64,000 nt of DNA from Clostridium sp. BJN0001 (GCF_022869825.1 NZ_CP094971.1:2331001-2395000); one strand, 5' to 3'. Numbered from the stretch's first letter, positions 28,195 to 37,855 are shown. A program made the numbers and translations. The notes: generated by a model not told the origin, from the sequence alone.

Positions 28195-28624
28195 ACTATT
28201 TACCTCCGTGTCCATGAAATCCAGCATGTATTTCATTTAATAAAGGAAGATTTCCAGAAATATAATTTTCAATATTCTCCTTTATAGAGTCATTTATTGT
28301 TTTAAAAATTTTAATGTCAGCAGCTTTTAATACATCTGCTGCATTTTGTCCGCATCTAGGTGTCAATAATGCGTCCACCTTATTATCAGCTATTACTTGT
28401 GCAGCCTTAATTCCTGCACCACCAGTGCTTTCTGCTGCAATATTATCAATGAATACACTCTCTTTAGTCTGTGTATTATAAAAGAGAAAATATGGTGCAC
28501 GTCCAAATGATATACACACATTTGATTGAATATCTTTTTCGTCTACAGGTATGTTGTGATAAAGTAAAGTTGTAACATGAGTACCTAATAAATTATAATT
28601 TTATTAGGAAAAGGGGAATAGATT

Positions 28625-28906
28625 ATGGTACAACATTTTGAGGAAGAAGTAAAAAGAAAAATAGTAGCTCTTCATGTTGAAGGAAGAACAATTAAAAGTT
28701 TAGTTGATGAATATAAAGTATCAAAGGCTAGTATTTCAAATTGGGTTAAGCAATACCGCAGCGAATGCCAGACAAACCAGGATTTAAAAAGCGAATATGA
28801 TTATCTTACTGAAAATAAGAAGCTTAAGAAACAGCTTCAGGAAATGCAGAAGGAAAATGATTTCTTAAAAAAAGCAGCGGCATTCTTTGCAAAGGAAATC
28901 GATTGA
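28625..28906 (+). CDS. IS3-family OrfA, helix-turn-helix protein
   Basis: A 93-residue OrfA with an N-terminal helix-turn-helix (VEGRTIKSLVDEYKVSKASISNWVKQYR) and a leucine-zipper-like C-terminus (LTENKKLKKQLQEMQKEND). It binds the IS ends. A run of seven A residues near 28867-28873 is an A_AAA_AAA slip site for -1 frameshifting into orfB to make the OrfAB transposase. Confidence 0.9.
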   Translation: MVQHFEEEVKRKIVALHVEGRTIKSLVDEYKVSKASISNWVKQYRSECQTNQDLKSEYDYLTENKKLKKQLQEMQKENDFLKKAAAFFAKEID

Positions 28907-29796
28907 TGGTTTATCGATTTATTGATGATAATAAACAGCACTTCGGTGTACGATGGCTGCTTAGACGATTTAGTATCTATCCTAATGCATATTATAACTA
29001 CAAAAAAGCAAGAAAACAGGCTTATAATGATAAGAAGAAGTCTATATATTCTACAATAGAAGAAATCTATCATGAAAATAATGGTGTATTAGGCTATAGA
29101 AATATGAAAATATTCTTAGAACGTAAGCATATATATTTAAGCTGCCAGACTGTCCATAAATACATGAATACTGACTTGAAGATATATTCTATAGTTCGTA
29201 AAAAGAAGCCTTCTTACAGACATGGAAAAGCGTACAAGAAATTTCCTAATTTGTTGAATCAAGATTTCGTAGCTGCAAAAATTAATGAAAAATGGTGCAC
29301 TGATTTCACATATATTACACTTGCTAATGGTCAAAAAAGATATAACTGTTCAATCGTAGATCTGCATGACCGCTCAGTTGTTGCATCACTTAATGGTAAA
29401 GAAATCACGTCTGATTTGGCTATAAAAACAGTAAAAAAGGCATTCGCCGCGCAGCATATTACTAATAATGGTAATATATTACTTCATAGTGATCAAGGTA
29501 CTCAATTCACTTCAAAGGAGTTTGTTAATTTCTGCAAAGGTAACGGTATAACGCAAAGTATGAGTAAGGCTGGTTATCCCTATGATAATGCACCTATGGA
29601 ACGATATTTCAACACTCTTAAGAATGAATTGATAAATCTAAAATATTATCATAATGATAAAGAGCTTAATTCAGATATCGATAACTTTGCATACGTCTGG
29701 TACAACCACTTACGTCCACATACATTTAATAATGGTCTAACGCCATTTGAAGCAAGATATAAAAAAATTAGGTCAAAGTGTTACAAAAACACTTGA
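28903..29796 (+). CDS. IS3-family OrfB, DDE integrase-core transposase
   Basis: A 297-residue rve-domain transposase in the -1 frame relative to orfA. An HTH_21 domain (NNGVLGYRNMKIFLERK) is followed by the DDE triad regions KWCTDFTYITL, LLHSDQGTQFTS and NAPMERYFNTLKNE. The ATG is at 28906 with a TTG directly before it, and the frame stays open upstream through the A-run, so frameshift fusion is likely the main product. It is intact. Confidence 0.92.
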   Translation: MMVYRFIDDNKQHFGVRWLLRRFSIYPNAYYNYKKARKQAYNDKKKSIYSTIEEIYHENNGVLGYRNMKIFLERKHIYLSCQTVHKYMNTDLKIYSIVRKKKPSYRHGKAYKKFPNLLNQDFVAAKINEKWCTDFTYITLANGQKRYNCSIVDLHDRSVVASLNGKEITSDLAIKTVKKAFAAQHITNNGNILLHSDQGTQFTSKEFVNFCKGNGITQSMSKAGYPYDNAPMERYFNTLKNELINLKYYHNDKELNSDIDNFAYVWYNHLRPHTFNNGLTPFEARYKKIRSKCYKNT

Positions 29797-29917
29797 CCAC
29801 AACAGTATTGCTATTTTCATAAATAATCCTCCATTCTATTTTCATACAAATAATTTTTTTACTTAATTAAGATCATATAAAATCGTAAGTTATTTTTTAA
29901 AGTAATAATCATTTATC

Positions 29918-30292
29918 CTAATCCTTATTTTCTATAAAACATTTCCCATGTCCATGTCTATATCTGTGACAAGCATTACCATAACCTTCTTTAAATTTAT
30001 TACAGAGTCTATACTCACCACCCTCAATTAATAGAACTTTACCATTAACTAATAATTTTGCTAATTTTTTTCTAGCTTCAATATAGATACCCTGAATAGT
30101 AGTTCTTGAAACATTCATCTGCTTGGCACATTCTTCTTGTGTTAATCCCTCTAAATCAATAAGTCTTATCGTCTCATATTCATCAACCGTCATATTTATA
30201 TTTTCTTTTTCGTCTGACGTAGAATCAAGAGGTCCAAATTTATTGCTTTCTGGCAAACAGCATACTTTTCTCCACTTAATTGGCCTTGGCAT
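29918..30292 (-). CDS. DUF134 family helix-turn-helix regulator
   Basis: A 124-residue DUF134 protein starting [21 protein letters not shown], with a sigma-70 region 4-like HTH ([30 protein letters not shown]) and a Cys/His-rich C-terminus ([22 protein letters not shown]) that could bind metal or an Fe-S cluster. GAGGTGA lies 5 nt before the ATG at 30292. It is probably the local regulator of the NifX/MinD-ferredoxin genes downstream; the palindromes at 30509-30561 are candidate targets. Confidence 0.9.
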   Translation of the reverse strand: MPRPIKWRKVCCLPESNKFGPLDSTSDEKENINMTVDEYETIRLIDLEGLTQEECAKQMNVSRTTIQGIYIEARKKLAKLLVNGKVLLIEGGEYRLCNKFKEGYGNACHRYRHGHGKCFIENKD

Positions 30293-30322
30293 AATTATCA
30301 CCTCAATTCTAATTAAAAGTAA

Positions 30323-30484
30323 TCAGAGCGTCCTCTGATTACATCTACATCTAGATTTTAATCCTAATCTCATTCTGCGGCCTAAACCATATTTAACTTC
30401 GGTATTTGCTAAATTACAAAGTCCTAAACCTCTTCCACTTATTGCTCCTGCACCCACTTCGCTAGTTCCATTTCTTCTTGGCAT
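30323..30484 (-). CDS. Small DUF5320-type protein (53 residues)
   Basis: A short gene with GGAGGAG 6 nt before the ATG at 30484. The product begins MPRRNGTSEVGAGAISGRGLG, matching the MPRxDGTGPxGxGPxTGRGxG opening of DUF5320 proteins, and ends with a Cys/Arg-rich tail (SRCRCNQRTL). These proteins commonly accompany DUF134 and NifX-like genes. The function is unknown. It is the first gene of the cluster and directly follows a near-consensus promoter. The stop lies inside a 10-bp palindrome (GTAATCAGAG) that could act as a weak terminator or processing site. Confidence 0.82.
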   Translation of the reverse strand: MPRRNGTSEVGAGAISGRGLGLCNLANTEVKYGLGRRMRLGLKSRCRCNQRTL

Positions 30485-30508
30485 ATGATCTCCTCCTCAT
30501 ATAGTTAT

Positions 30509-30561
30509 TGACATATGTCATTTACAGTTTCTATTGTATTCTTATTATTGGCATATGTCAA
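30509..30561 (-). promoter_or_regulatory. Promoter with two TGACATATGYCA palindromes
   Basis: On the minus strand TTGACA (30556-30561), a 17-bp spacer and TACAAT (30533-30538) form a near-perfect promoter for the DUF5320 operon. One palindrome (TTGACATATGCCAA, 30548-30561) covers the -35 box and a second (TGACATATGTCA, 30509-30520) lies just after the start site. The pair looks like a repressor site set that loops or blocks the promoter. Confidence 0.75.
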
Positions 30562-30589
30562 TAATAAATTTTAAAATTATATAAATAAA

Positions 30590-30622
30590 AAGAAACTTAA
30601 AAGATGCTCCTTTAAGTTTCTT
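30590..30622. terminator. Bidirectional terminator
   Basis: Perfect 12-bp arms (AAGAAACTTAAA and its complement) have T-rich ends on both strands. It lies 18 nt after the stop of the pRiA4b-like gene. Confidence 0.85.
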
Positions 30623-30639
30623 ATCCCAATTTATTCTTA

Positions 30640-31713
30640 TTAAAATCTTAATCTCCTATTTACCATCTCAATATCAAATTCCTTATATCCCTGAATCTCT
30701 GCCCATTGTTTCATATTATCATATTCTTCATTATTAGGATCGTTTATAATTTTTATAAATTCATCAAATCCAAATTCACCTCCCACATCTTCTGGTGGCG
30801 CAGCACCATTTCCATCTATGCAGCAAGCATAATTTTTATCATAATCAAATATTACATCTTCAACTCGAATAATATTTTCCCAGTTATTTCCATAATCATA
30901 TCTGTAATTTATGTTTTTATATTTAGGTAAATACTCAGATATTTTTATTTGATTTTCCAAAATCATAGGAATATCAGTTTTATATTGAAGACTTTCCTCA
31001 CTGCTAACAATATTAATAATAGGATTGTTGCCATCAAAAATCATAAAATCATGTAAGTGACAATTATTCCAGTTGAAAATATTCTGCAATGATTTGTGTA
31101 ATTCTTCAAAAGTGAAATTCAAAGGGACAATAACATTACGCCATATATTAAATTTATTAAGTTTCATCTTTACTGATAATTTTAAAGCTTTGCACTTTAT
31201 AATTGGAAGGTCAAATTCTTTACTTAATTCTTCATAAAATATTTCATTTGCGTGCTTATATTCACCAGAGCAATCAAAGAAAATAAATTTATTTGCTATT
31301 TTAGATACTAAAGACTGTGAAATACCATCTTCAGAATAACAATCATCAAAAAGATTTGCTGCTTCACATCCTTTATTCAATCTTGCTACTAAAGCTCTAC
31401 TTTGTGTTTTTGAGAAACTAATTTGTCCTGCTTTTTTCAAATATTGATCAATAACAACATCATTAACTCCATCCCATAAAAGTATTTGACGAATTCCTAA
31501 AAGAATCGTATTTTGAATATTTTTAAAATCTTTTGCTTTTAAACCATAAAGAATTACGTTATATCGGCTTGCATCATTTACAAGTACAACTGTTTTTCTT
31601 CTATTTACTCTAACTATATTAGCATGCCATGAATATAAAGGATTTTCTGTCATCAAAAGAGATGGCTTAATTCCAAGCTCATCTTGTAATTTTTTTGTAC
31701 AACTTATAATCAA
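30640..31713 (-). CDS. pRiA4b ORF-3-like protein with N-terminal DUF6933-like domain
   Basis: A 357-residue protein in two parts. Residues 1-150 (MIISCTKKLQDELGIKPSLL, SWHANIVRVNRRKTVVLVND) resemble DUF6933. From about 175 to the end is the plasmid pRiA4b ORF-3/IS1096 TnpR-like domain, with SVKMKLNKFNIWRNVIVPLNF, FNWNNCHLHDFMIF, YDYGNNWENIIRVE and a GAAPPEDVGGEFGFDEFI segment. The family is widespread, often near mobile DNA, without a defined biochemical role. It is monocistronic. Confidence 0.82.
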   Translation of the reverse strand: MIISCTKKLQDELGIKPSLLMTENPLYSWHANIVRVNRRKTVVLVNDASRYNVILYGLKAKDFKNIQNTILLGIRQILLWDGVNDVVIDQYLKKAGQISFSKTQSRALVARLNKGCEAANLFDDCYSEDGISQSLVSKIANKFIFFDCSGEYKHANEIFYEELSKEFDLPIIKCKALKLSVKMKLNKFNIWRNVIVPLNFTFEELHKSLQNIFNWNNCHLHDFMIFDGNNPIINIVSSEESLQYKTDIPMILENQIKISEYLPKYKNINYRYDYGNNWENIIRVEDVIFDYDKNYACCIDGNGAAPPEDVGGEFGFDEFIKIINDPNNEEYDNMKQWAEIQGYKEFDIEMVNRRLRF

Positions 31714-31806
31714 AACATTTCACCTCACTTACTGTTTCTTTAGTTTTACATTTAACATCTATAATTATAACAATACTAACATTAAATATATATTTGTTGT
31801 CGTTAA

Positions 31807-31974
31807 AAAATTAAATATATTACAACTCATTTTAGCTATGCTACATGGCATTTACCAGTTATACCAATAATAATTATACTTCTATTTGTTTTTGGTGCAT
31901 CTATTGCCGCAATTTATGTTCCATCAAAACGGATTCAGAATATGGCTATAACTGATACAATAAATGAATTATAA
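31807..31974 (+). pseudogene. C-terminal remnant of an FtsX-type ABC permease
   Basis: An open frame without a start ends in IIIILLFVFGASIAAIYVPS, then KRIQNMAITDTINEL, the typical last helix and tail of FtsX/MacB-like permeases (AAIxPAKRISKMSIxEAL). About 55 codons remain after a stop at 31804-31806. The rest of the gene is gone. Confidence 0.7.
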
Positions 31975-32020
31975 AATATAAATTTTAACTCGTACTCTTC
32001 CAGCTTTTTTGTGTAAAAAT

Positions 32021-32063
32021 AGTCTAAAACTTTAGGTTCTACTTTGACCTAAGGTCTTAGACT
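32021..32063. terminator. Terminator between the permease remnant and the SDR gene
   Basis: A hairpin pairs AGTCTAA with TTAGACT and ACTTTAGGT with ACCTAAGGT, with one interior bulge, followed by TTTAATTTT. It can serve both converging units. Confidence 0.75.
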
Positions 32064-32078
32064 TTAATTTTACTAATC

Positions 32079-32867
32079 CTATTTCTTTAAAATCATCTTT
32101 TTTGATAAATTTATCGCTTTTTTATAAAATACTTTTCTTGGCATAAACATTACCATTTTTCGTAGAAGACGTGCACCTTTGTCTGGAATTGAAACCACTT
32201 TTCCACATTCTAAATCATGCATAGCATCAGAAACAATATCATCTGGCTTCCTAAATCCAAATAATCCTTTCTTGTTTTTATTAACATGCATACCTGCACT
32301 CTCGTGAAAATGGGAATCAATAAATCCAGGGCATACTGCTTGGACTTTTACATTTGTTCCATCTAATTCCATATGTAGTCCCTCTGTTAAATTAAGTATA
32401 TAAAGCTTAGTTGATGAGTAAAGAACATTGTGAGGAATAACAGCAAAAGCACCATCTGATGAAATATTTATAATAATTCCATTATTTTTTTCGAGCATAT
32501 TTTTAAGAACAAAATGTGTAAGCCTTGTTACACATACAGTCTGAAGATACAGAAGCTTTTTAATATTATCCTCTGATGTATCTGCAAAAGTAGTTTTAAG
32601 TCCAAATCCTGCGTTATTTACAAGAACACTTATATCTTTTCCTTTTATGTTATCTAAAAGATAGTTAACTCCTTTATCATTAGATAATTCAGTAATGATT
32701 ACCTGAACCTCTATTTTATATTTTTTCATAAGTTCCTTAGCATTTGAGCGTATTACAGATTCACGCCTTCCAGTTATAATTAAATTATATCCTTTAGATG
32801 CAAAATATTTTGCATAGCTAAGTCCAAGTCCACTTGTTGCTCCAGTTATTAATGCTATATTTTTCAT
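32079..32867 (-). CDS. Short-chain dehydrogenase/reductase
   Basis: A 262-residue classical SDR with the NAD(P) motif TGATSGLGLSYAKYFA, the NNAGFG motif near residue 86, catalytic Ser (NISSDGAF) and YSSTK near 150, followed by AVCPGFIDSHFH. The R at GRRES suggests NADP preference. The substrate is unknown. It is preceded by a long inverted repeat at 32955-33013. Confidence 0.92.
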   Translation of the reverse strand: MKNIALITGATSGLGLSYAKYFASKGYNLIITGRRESVIRSNAKELMKKYKIEVQVIITELSNDKGVNYLLDNIKGKDISVLVNNAGFGLKTTFADTSEDNIKKLLYLQTVCVTRLTHFVLKNMLEKNNGIIINISSDGAFAVIPHNVLYSSTKLYILNLTEGLHMELDGTNVKVQAVCPGFIDSHFHESAGMHVNKNKKGLFGFRKPDDIVSDAMHDLECGKVVSIPDKGARLLRKMVMFMPRKVFYKKAINLSKKMILKK

Positions 32868-32954
32868 TTAAATTACTCCTTTTATCTTATGATATTATTT
32901 ATAAATTTGAATAGTTTTTGTGCCCTATTAAAAATTTATTTTCTTAACAACAAT

Positions 32955-33013
32955 AAGTTTAATACTTGATTGAATATAAGTCAATGAATTATATTCAATC
33001 AGTGATTAAACTT
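32955..33013. repeat. 25-bp inverted repeat upstream of the SDR gene
   Basis: Two arms of 25 nt (22 pairs; core TGATTGAATATAA) surround a 9-nt spacer. No T-run follows on either side, so it is not a typical terminator. It may be an operator or an RNA structure in the SDR leader. Confidence 0.65.
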
Positions 33014-33145
33014 CATGTATTTTGTTTATTTAAAGTGCTGTCATACACAAATAATTTTGCAATCTGATTTGAGAATAAAAAAAATATCCATTTAGATATC
33101 TATTCATCATTTGAAAACTTATATCCATAAATTATAGCAATATAT

Positions 33146-33682
33146 TTACCATTTTTCATATCGCACAACATCTTCTAAACTTTTTCTAGGTCTTTGCTTT
33201 AAAGTTTCATCAGAATACCCTAGTGTTATAATTCCACACACATACTTATCTTCAGGAATATTTAAAATTGGTCTTATATCATCTTGTTCAAACCAACCTG
33301 TCCAACAAGTACCTAACCCTAGGTGTTCAGCTTCAAGAAGTATATGCTCAATTGAAATTGCTGTGTCTCTAATTATTTGTTTTAATTCAGGTTCAGGACT
33401 AGTTTCATTTAGAATAATCTTTTTATCTTTGGAAATACGACATCTTATATCTGCTACACAAACAATGAAAATAGGCGCTGACATCATCCATCTTTGATTA
33501 TGATCAGCTTTAGAAAGTTTTTCTTTTGTATCAAGCGATTTTACTACTATAAATGTCCACGGCTGAGTATTACTTCCAGATGGTGCTAATCTGGCACTTT
33601 CCAATATGCAATTTAGCTTTTCCTTTTCAACTTCTCTATTTTGATATTTACGGATACTTCTTCTATTTTCAATTTCTTTCAC
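33146..33682 (-). CDS. Nitroreductase family protein
   Basis: A 178-residue FMN-dependent nitroreductase: ENRRSIRKYQNREVEKEKL at the start, SARLAPSGSNTQPWTFIVV, and HLGLGTCWTGWF with GIITLGYSDE near the end. Such proteins reduce nitro groups, quinones or flavins using NAD(P)H. The length is normal, and it stands alone. Confidence 0.92.
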   Translation of the reverse strand: MKEIENRRSIRKYQNREVEKEKLNCILESARLAPSGSNTQPWTFIVVKSLDTKEKLSKADHNQRWMMSAPIFIVCVADIRCRISKDKKIILNETSPEPELKQIIRDTAISIEHILLEAEHLGLGTCWTGWFEQDDIRPILNIPEDKYVCGIITLGYSDETLKQRPRKSLEDVVRYEKW

Positions 33683-34440
33683 TTTTCATCTCTCCTTATA
33701 TATCTACTAAAGAAATTATAACATGACATTTATATTTTTTCGCTTCAAGCCGTATTTTCATTATTTAATTTTAAATTTATCAACACTCACTGTCATTTCT
33801 TTGCTCATTGATTCTAATAAAGTTAATGAAGAAGCCATTTTTTCTGTAAATTCATTCATCTCTTCTGTAGAAGATGATATTTCTTCCGACATTGCTGAAT
33901 TTTTTTGAGCTATATCAGAAAATGATTCTATTTTTGATAATACAATATTTTTATTATCATTTAATGTATTAATTGATGTATTTGCATCATTAATTTTAGG
34001 TGTAATTTTATTTACTGCGCTTGATATTGTTCCAAAAACTTTTATTGCTTTATTTATAGTCTCTTTTTGATTTTTCAATTCTTCTTTTACATTAGCAGTT
34101 GTACCTATAACTATTGTTGTCTCTTCTGAAGTTTCCGATATAATTTTTGAAATACTAAGAGATGACTCTTTTGTCTGCTCTGCCAATTTTCTTATTTCCT
34201 CTGCAACTACAGAAAATCCTTTTCCAACTTCACCAGCTCTTGCTGCTTCTATAGCTGCATTTAAAGCTAATAAATTTGTCTGCTCTGAAATATTATTTAT
34301 AAGTGTTACTATATCTTGTATTTTAACTATATTACAACCAACATTTTCAATTTTATTGTTTAAGTCGTTAAAAGACCGGAGGGCTCCCCGTTAAATGGAC
34401 AATATTAAGTTAATACTCGTTAGTTCTTAATATTCTGTAA

Positions 34441-35381
34441 TTATGCTGCTAATTTCATTAGATAGTAATCATGAGGAGGAATATATCCAATAGATGAATG
34501 TATTCTCTCATGATTATATCTATAAACAAAATCACCTACATCATTTTTTATGTGATCTAAATTCCAATATATCATTCCGGTAAGGCATTCATCTTGAAGA
34601 TATCTATGATATGATTCTATGAATGCATTATAATTTGGACTGTGTACTGGAATTCTTTCATGAAGAACACCTTCATCAAGGCATCCTTTCTCAAAAACTC
34701 CACTAATAAATTGACTGCCGTTATCGGTACGAAGTACTACTGTTTTATTTTTATCATAGTTTAAGCCTCTGTTATATAGAGCTTCTAACATAACTTTTTT
34801 AGCAACAGAACCTGTAGCAGATAAGTCAATTGAATATGCCACTATTTCTCTATCAAAAACATCGATTATTGAAGTTATATAGGCTGTTTTCTTATTACCA
34901 GCAATAAATGCATATTTGATATCCATTTGCCATAATTGATTAGAAGCTGTAACTTTTCTGCTTTCGCAGGTACGTGACATTCTTCTTTTCTGTCTTTTAT
35001 AGTAGTTTCCTAATAAATTTAAATTTTTCATTAGTCTTCTAACTTTCTTCTTATTAATTTTTAAATTGTACTTCTTTCTAAATCTTAACTCACCGGTAAC
35101 TTTTTTATATCCATATTTTCGCGATGTTTTCTTACTTCTAATTTCTGTTATATACTTTTGAATAGTTATATCAGATATTTTGATATTATCGAATGTTAAA
35201 CTGTATCCAGGGACCTTTCTACCTACGTTAGCGTAGCTTCTTTTAACAATATATTTCTGTTTTGAATAATATGTGGATCTAGAAATCCGTAATATTTTAA
35301 GTACTATTGTTACTTTATATCCAAGTTTAATCCATTTGTGGGCACTTAAAATTTTATATTCTAGTGTTATTTGTTTTTTTT
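34441..35381 (-). CDS. IS3-family OrfB reached by -1 frameshift
   Basis: From the A-run at 35373-35381 this frame is open for about 310 codons with no early ATG. It includes ITLEYKILSAHKWIKLGYKV, an HTH_21-like SRKYGYKKVTGELRF, and the integrase core with QLWQMDIKYAFI, VLRTDNGSQFISG and NAFIESYHRYLQDE (D, D, E). A shorter internal start (35031) would remove the HTH. The nine-A tract at the end of orfA (zero frame CTA AAA AAA AAC) is a good slip site, so expression is probably as OrfAB. Confidence 0.85.
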
Positions 35382-35666
35382 TAGAAGATCTTCAAGAATA
35401 GCTATTTTTAGTTTTTGCTCCTCAATTTTTTCCTGAGCTTTTTTATATTCGCGCTTATAATTAGGTATCAATTTTGTATCTTTTGGTTCTTTTGGTTCTA
35501 GTGTTTGCCTATATCTACGGTAATTATTTACCCAATAGCTTAATTGTACAGCATTAATATCATATTTTTTAGCAATAAGTATATTGCTTCCAGACTCTAA
35601 AACTTCAGTAACAAATTTAACTCTTTCTTCCTCTGTAAATGTTCTTCTAAATTTAATTTTCTCCAT
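35367..35666 (-). CDS. IS3-family OrfA
   Basis: A 99-residue OrfA with an HTH (FTEEERVKFVTEVLESGSNI, AKKYDINAVQLSYWVNNYRR) and a coiled-coil tail (KAQEKIEEQKLKIAILEDLLKK). AGGAGG lies 9 nt before the ATG at 35666, which is preferred over 35690. The gene ends in the frameshift tract. Confidence 0.88.
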   Translation of the reverse strand: MEKIKFRRTFTEEERVKFVTEVLESGSNILIAKKYDINAVQLSYWVNNYRRYRQTLEPKEPKDTKLIPNYKREYKKAQEKIEEQKLKIAILEDLLKKNK

Positions 35667-37348
35667 ATAAAAAGACCTCCTAATTATCATATTTATATAT
35701 TAATTATTTTAATTAATATTGTCCAATCTAATTAGGGGGGCTATAAGAGACACATTTAAACTTTCAAATGAATTTATTACATCTTTCATATTTTTATTAC
35801 TATCATCAGATATCTTATCTATATCATTATTATTATCATTAATTTCATGTATCAAATTCAACACTCCATCTAAATTAGAACTAAATTCTGTAAGTATTGA
35901 ATTTATATCATTTAAATCAGATGCTTGCGATACATTTGATTCTGATACATTGTTTATGGCATTATGTATATTTTCACTTGATGTTTTGAGTTCCTTAGCA
36001 GAGACTGTAATTTTCTTTACATTATCATCCACATTTATAGAATTTGTCTTTATATCTTTAATTATAGAAAATATTGAATTTTTCATAATGTTAAGTGATT
36101 TGCCCATCTTACCTAGTTCATCTTTACGCTTTAATATTTCTTCTGATATATTTCTAGTTAAATCTCCACGAGAAATAGTTTCAAGCTGAACATCAAAATC
36201 TTTAATAGGTTTTGTTATAATCCTAGATATAATAGAAATTGATATAATTCCAAAAATTATAAATAGAATAGCCATTATTACAATACTTATTTTTAATGTA
36301 TTTAATTCTTTTAGGATTTCAGAAGTTTCAATAGATATTGCTATTGACCATCCTGTGCTTTTTACTGGTGCATATGCAACATACTCTGATTTATTTTTAT
36401 ATTTGTATTGTCCAGTACCAGTTTCGCCTTTTAACATTTTCTTCTCTATATTAACTATAGATTGAAGACTAGGATCTTTTTCTAAATCTTTTATATAATT
36501 TTCCTTAGATAAAACTAAATCTTTATCAGTATGCGCTATTATGTCTCCTTCTTTATTAATCATAAAAGCTTTACCTGTATTACCTAAAGTTATACTCTTT
36601 GTTAAATTACTTAATTCATTTCCATCAGCTCCTGCCATAATAACTCCTACTACTTCTCCATTATATTTAACAGGTGCAGCATAAAGTACAATAATTCCGC
36701 CATCAGTTTTATTTATAATAGGATCAGATGTATTCTTTTTTCCTGCAAGCGCTTGTATAAATCCATCTTGTTCTGCTACATTAAAAGTGCTGCCATCTGT
36801 ACTATACAAATTTCCTTCAGTATCAACAAAACTCATTCCTAAATGATTTGCTCGTTCATTTTCAGCAGATAATACTTCAAGTTTTTCTTTTATAGGAACA
36901 TTTGGATCTTTTATTTTTTCATTATCTGCTACTAAAGTAAGAACCTCTAAATATGTATTCATAGAATTTTCTAAAGAATAAGATGCTTGTATAGCTGTAG
37001 ATGGTAATGTGGTTTTTATTGTTTTGATTAAAGATTGTTTTGAAATATATAATGAGATTAAAGATATGCCTATGCAGATAATAACTAGTAATGTTATAAA
37101 ACTTGCTATCAGCTCAGTCTTAATGCTTTTACTTCCTTTGCTTTTAGTATTTTTAGTCTTTTTAGATTTCATACTATTCATCTATTGATGCCTCCTATAG
37201 TATTACAGTATATTTAAATAATTATCTTTTGTTTAATAAATATATTATAACTCATGTTCATTTTACACATCAAAAATTTTAGTTAAAATCACGTTAAAAT
37301 AACATATTCTGCTAAAAAAGACGAATTCAATTTATGAATCCGCCTTTT

Positions 37349-37855
37349 TTATCGACTAGCATCAAATTTATTTATACTTTTATGCAATATTTTCATATTT
37401 AAAAATCCAATAGTAACTCCAAGTATTGTCCAAATTATAATTTCACTGATAGAGTATTGTAATACGTTTTGGGCTAACTTTAAAATATAAAAACATGGAA
37501 TAACTGTTATCCATGCTGTTATTTGTCCAGGCACATATAAATGATATGCAAGTGGCAACAATATAATATGTAATAAAATAAGATGCACGATATTAGAGAT
37601 AAGAAAGCCATACCATAACCCATAAAATCCACTAAAAACTCCAACCATAGTAGCAACTATCCATAAAATAAGCTCTTCATAAACAGCAATTGCAACTACT
37701 TCTGTACTTTTTGCATTTCCAAAAGGTGTCATGTGTAGATTAATGTGCTGTTTTAGTCCTTTTTTACACCAATTTTTTGCCATAATGATTTCTTACATAT
37801 CATGTATAATAAACAATAATGGAAATAACCAAACAATCCATTTTAATTCATTCAT
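37349..37855 (-). pseudogene. HXXEE-domain membrane protein with nonsense codon
   Basis: Translation from the ATG at 37855 (AAAGGAGGA upstream) gives MNELKWIVWLFPLLFIIHDM, then a TAA at 37793-37795, then EIIMAKNWC. The HxxEE signature would be HDMEE, so one base change turned the first signature Glu codon (GAA) into TAA. The remaining 144 residues with three more helices are open and follow the HXXEE family. It may be reinitiated at the later ATG, but the signature helix would be lost. Confidence 0.82.

Larger units (their letters stand above)
28552..29804 (+). mobile_element. IS3-family insertion sequence (1,253 bp)
   Basis: Terminal inverted repeats begin TGTTGTG on both ends (left TGTTGTGATAAAGT, right complement TGTTGTGGTCAAGT). 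The flanking target duplication is GTA at 28549-28551 and 29805-29807. It carries overlapping orfA and orfB. The intact reading frames and perfect 3-bp duplication suggest a recent insertion. Confidence 0.93.
28196..29820 (-). pseudogene. NifX-like gene interrupted by an IS3 element
   Basis: The original gene starts at the ATG at 29820 (MKIAI, with GGAGGATTATTT before it) and continues after the IS at 28551 as IPVDEKDIQSNVCISFGRAPYFLFY, ending at 28196. Removing the IS and one 3-bp target copy restores one frame of about 120 codons, ending in the His-rich HAGFHGHGGK. It is a NifX/NafY-type protein and begins the ATPase part of the cluster. The fragment after the IS could start at a GTG, giving 107 residues without the first strand. 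Confidence 0.92.
34396..35726 (-). mobile_element. IS3-family insertion sequence (1,331 bp)
   Basis: The ends are inverted repeats beginning TGGACAATATTAA. It encodes orfA and a -1 frame orfB on the minus strand and is inserted in a chemotaxis receptor gene. It differs from the IS at 28552 in both ends and proteins. I see no matching direct repeat at the two junctions. Confidence 0.88.
33761..37181 (-). pseudogene. Methyl-accepting chemotaxis protein split by an IS element
   Basis: The N-terminal part (37181-35727, about 485 codons) has one membrane helix, a dCache-type extracellular sensor (FVDTEGNLYSTDGSTFN, GVIMAGADGNEL), a second helix, HAMP and the start of the signalling domain. The C-terminal part (about 34390-33761) holds the hairpin tip, [20 protein letters not shown], then [14 protein letters not shown] and the end of the coiled coil. 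The IS between them shifts the frame and adds a stop. The left junction contains a short GC-rich stretch unlike either side and no clean target duplication. The receptor is not functional as read. Confidence 0.9.
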
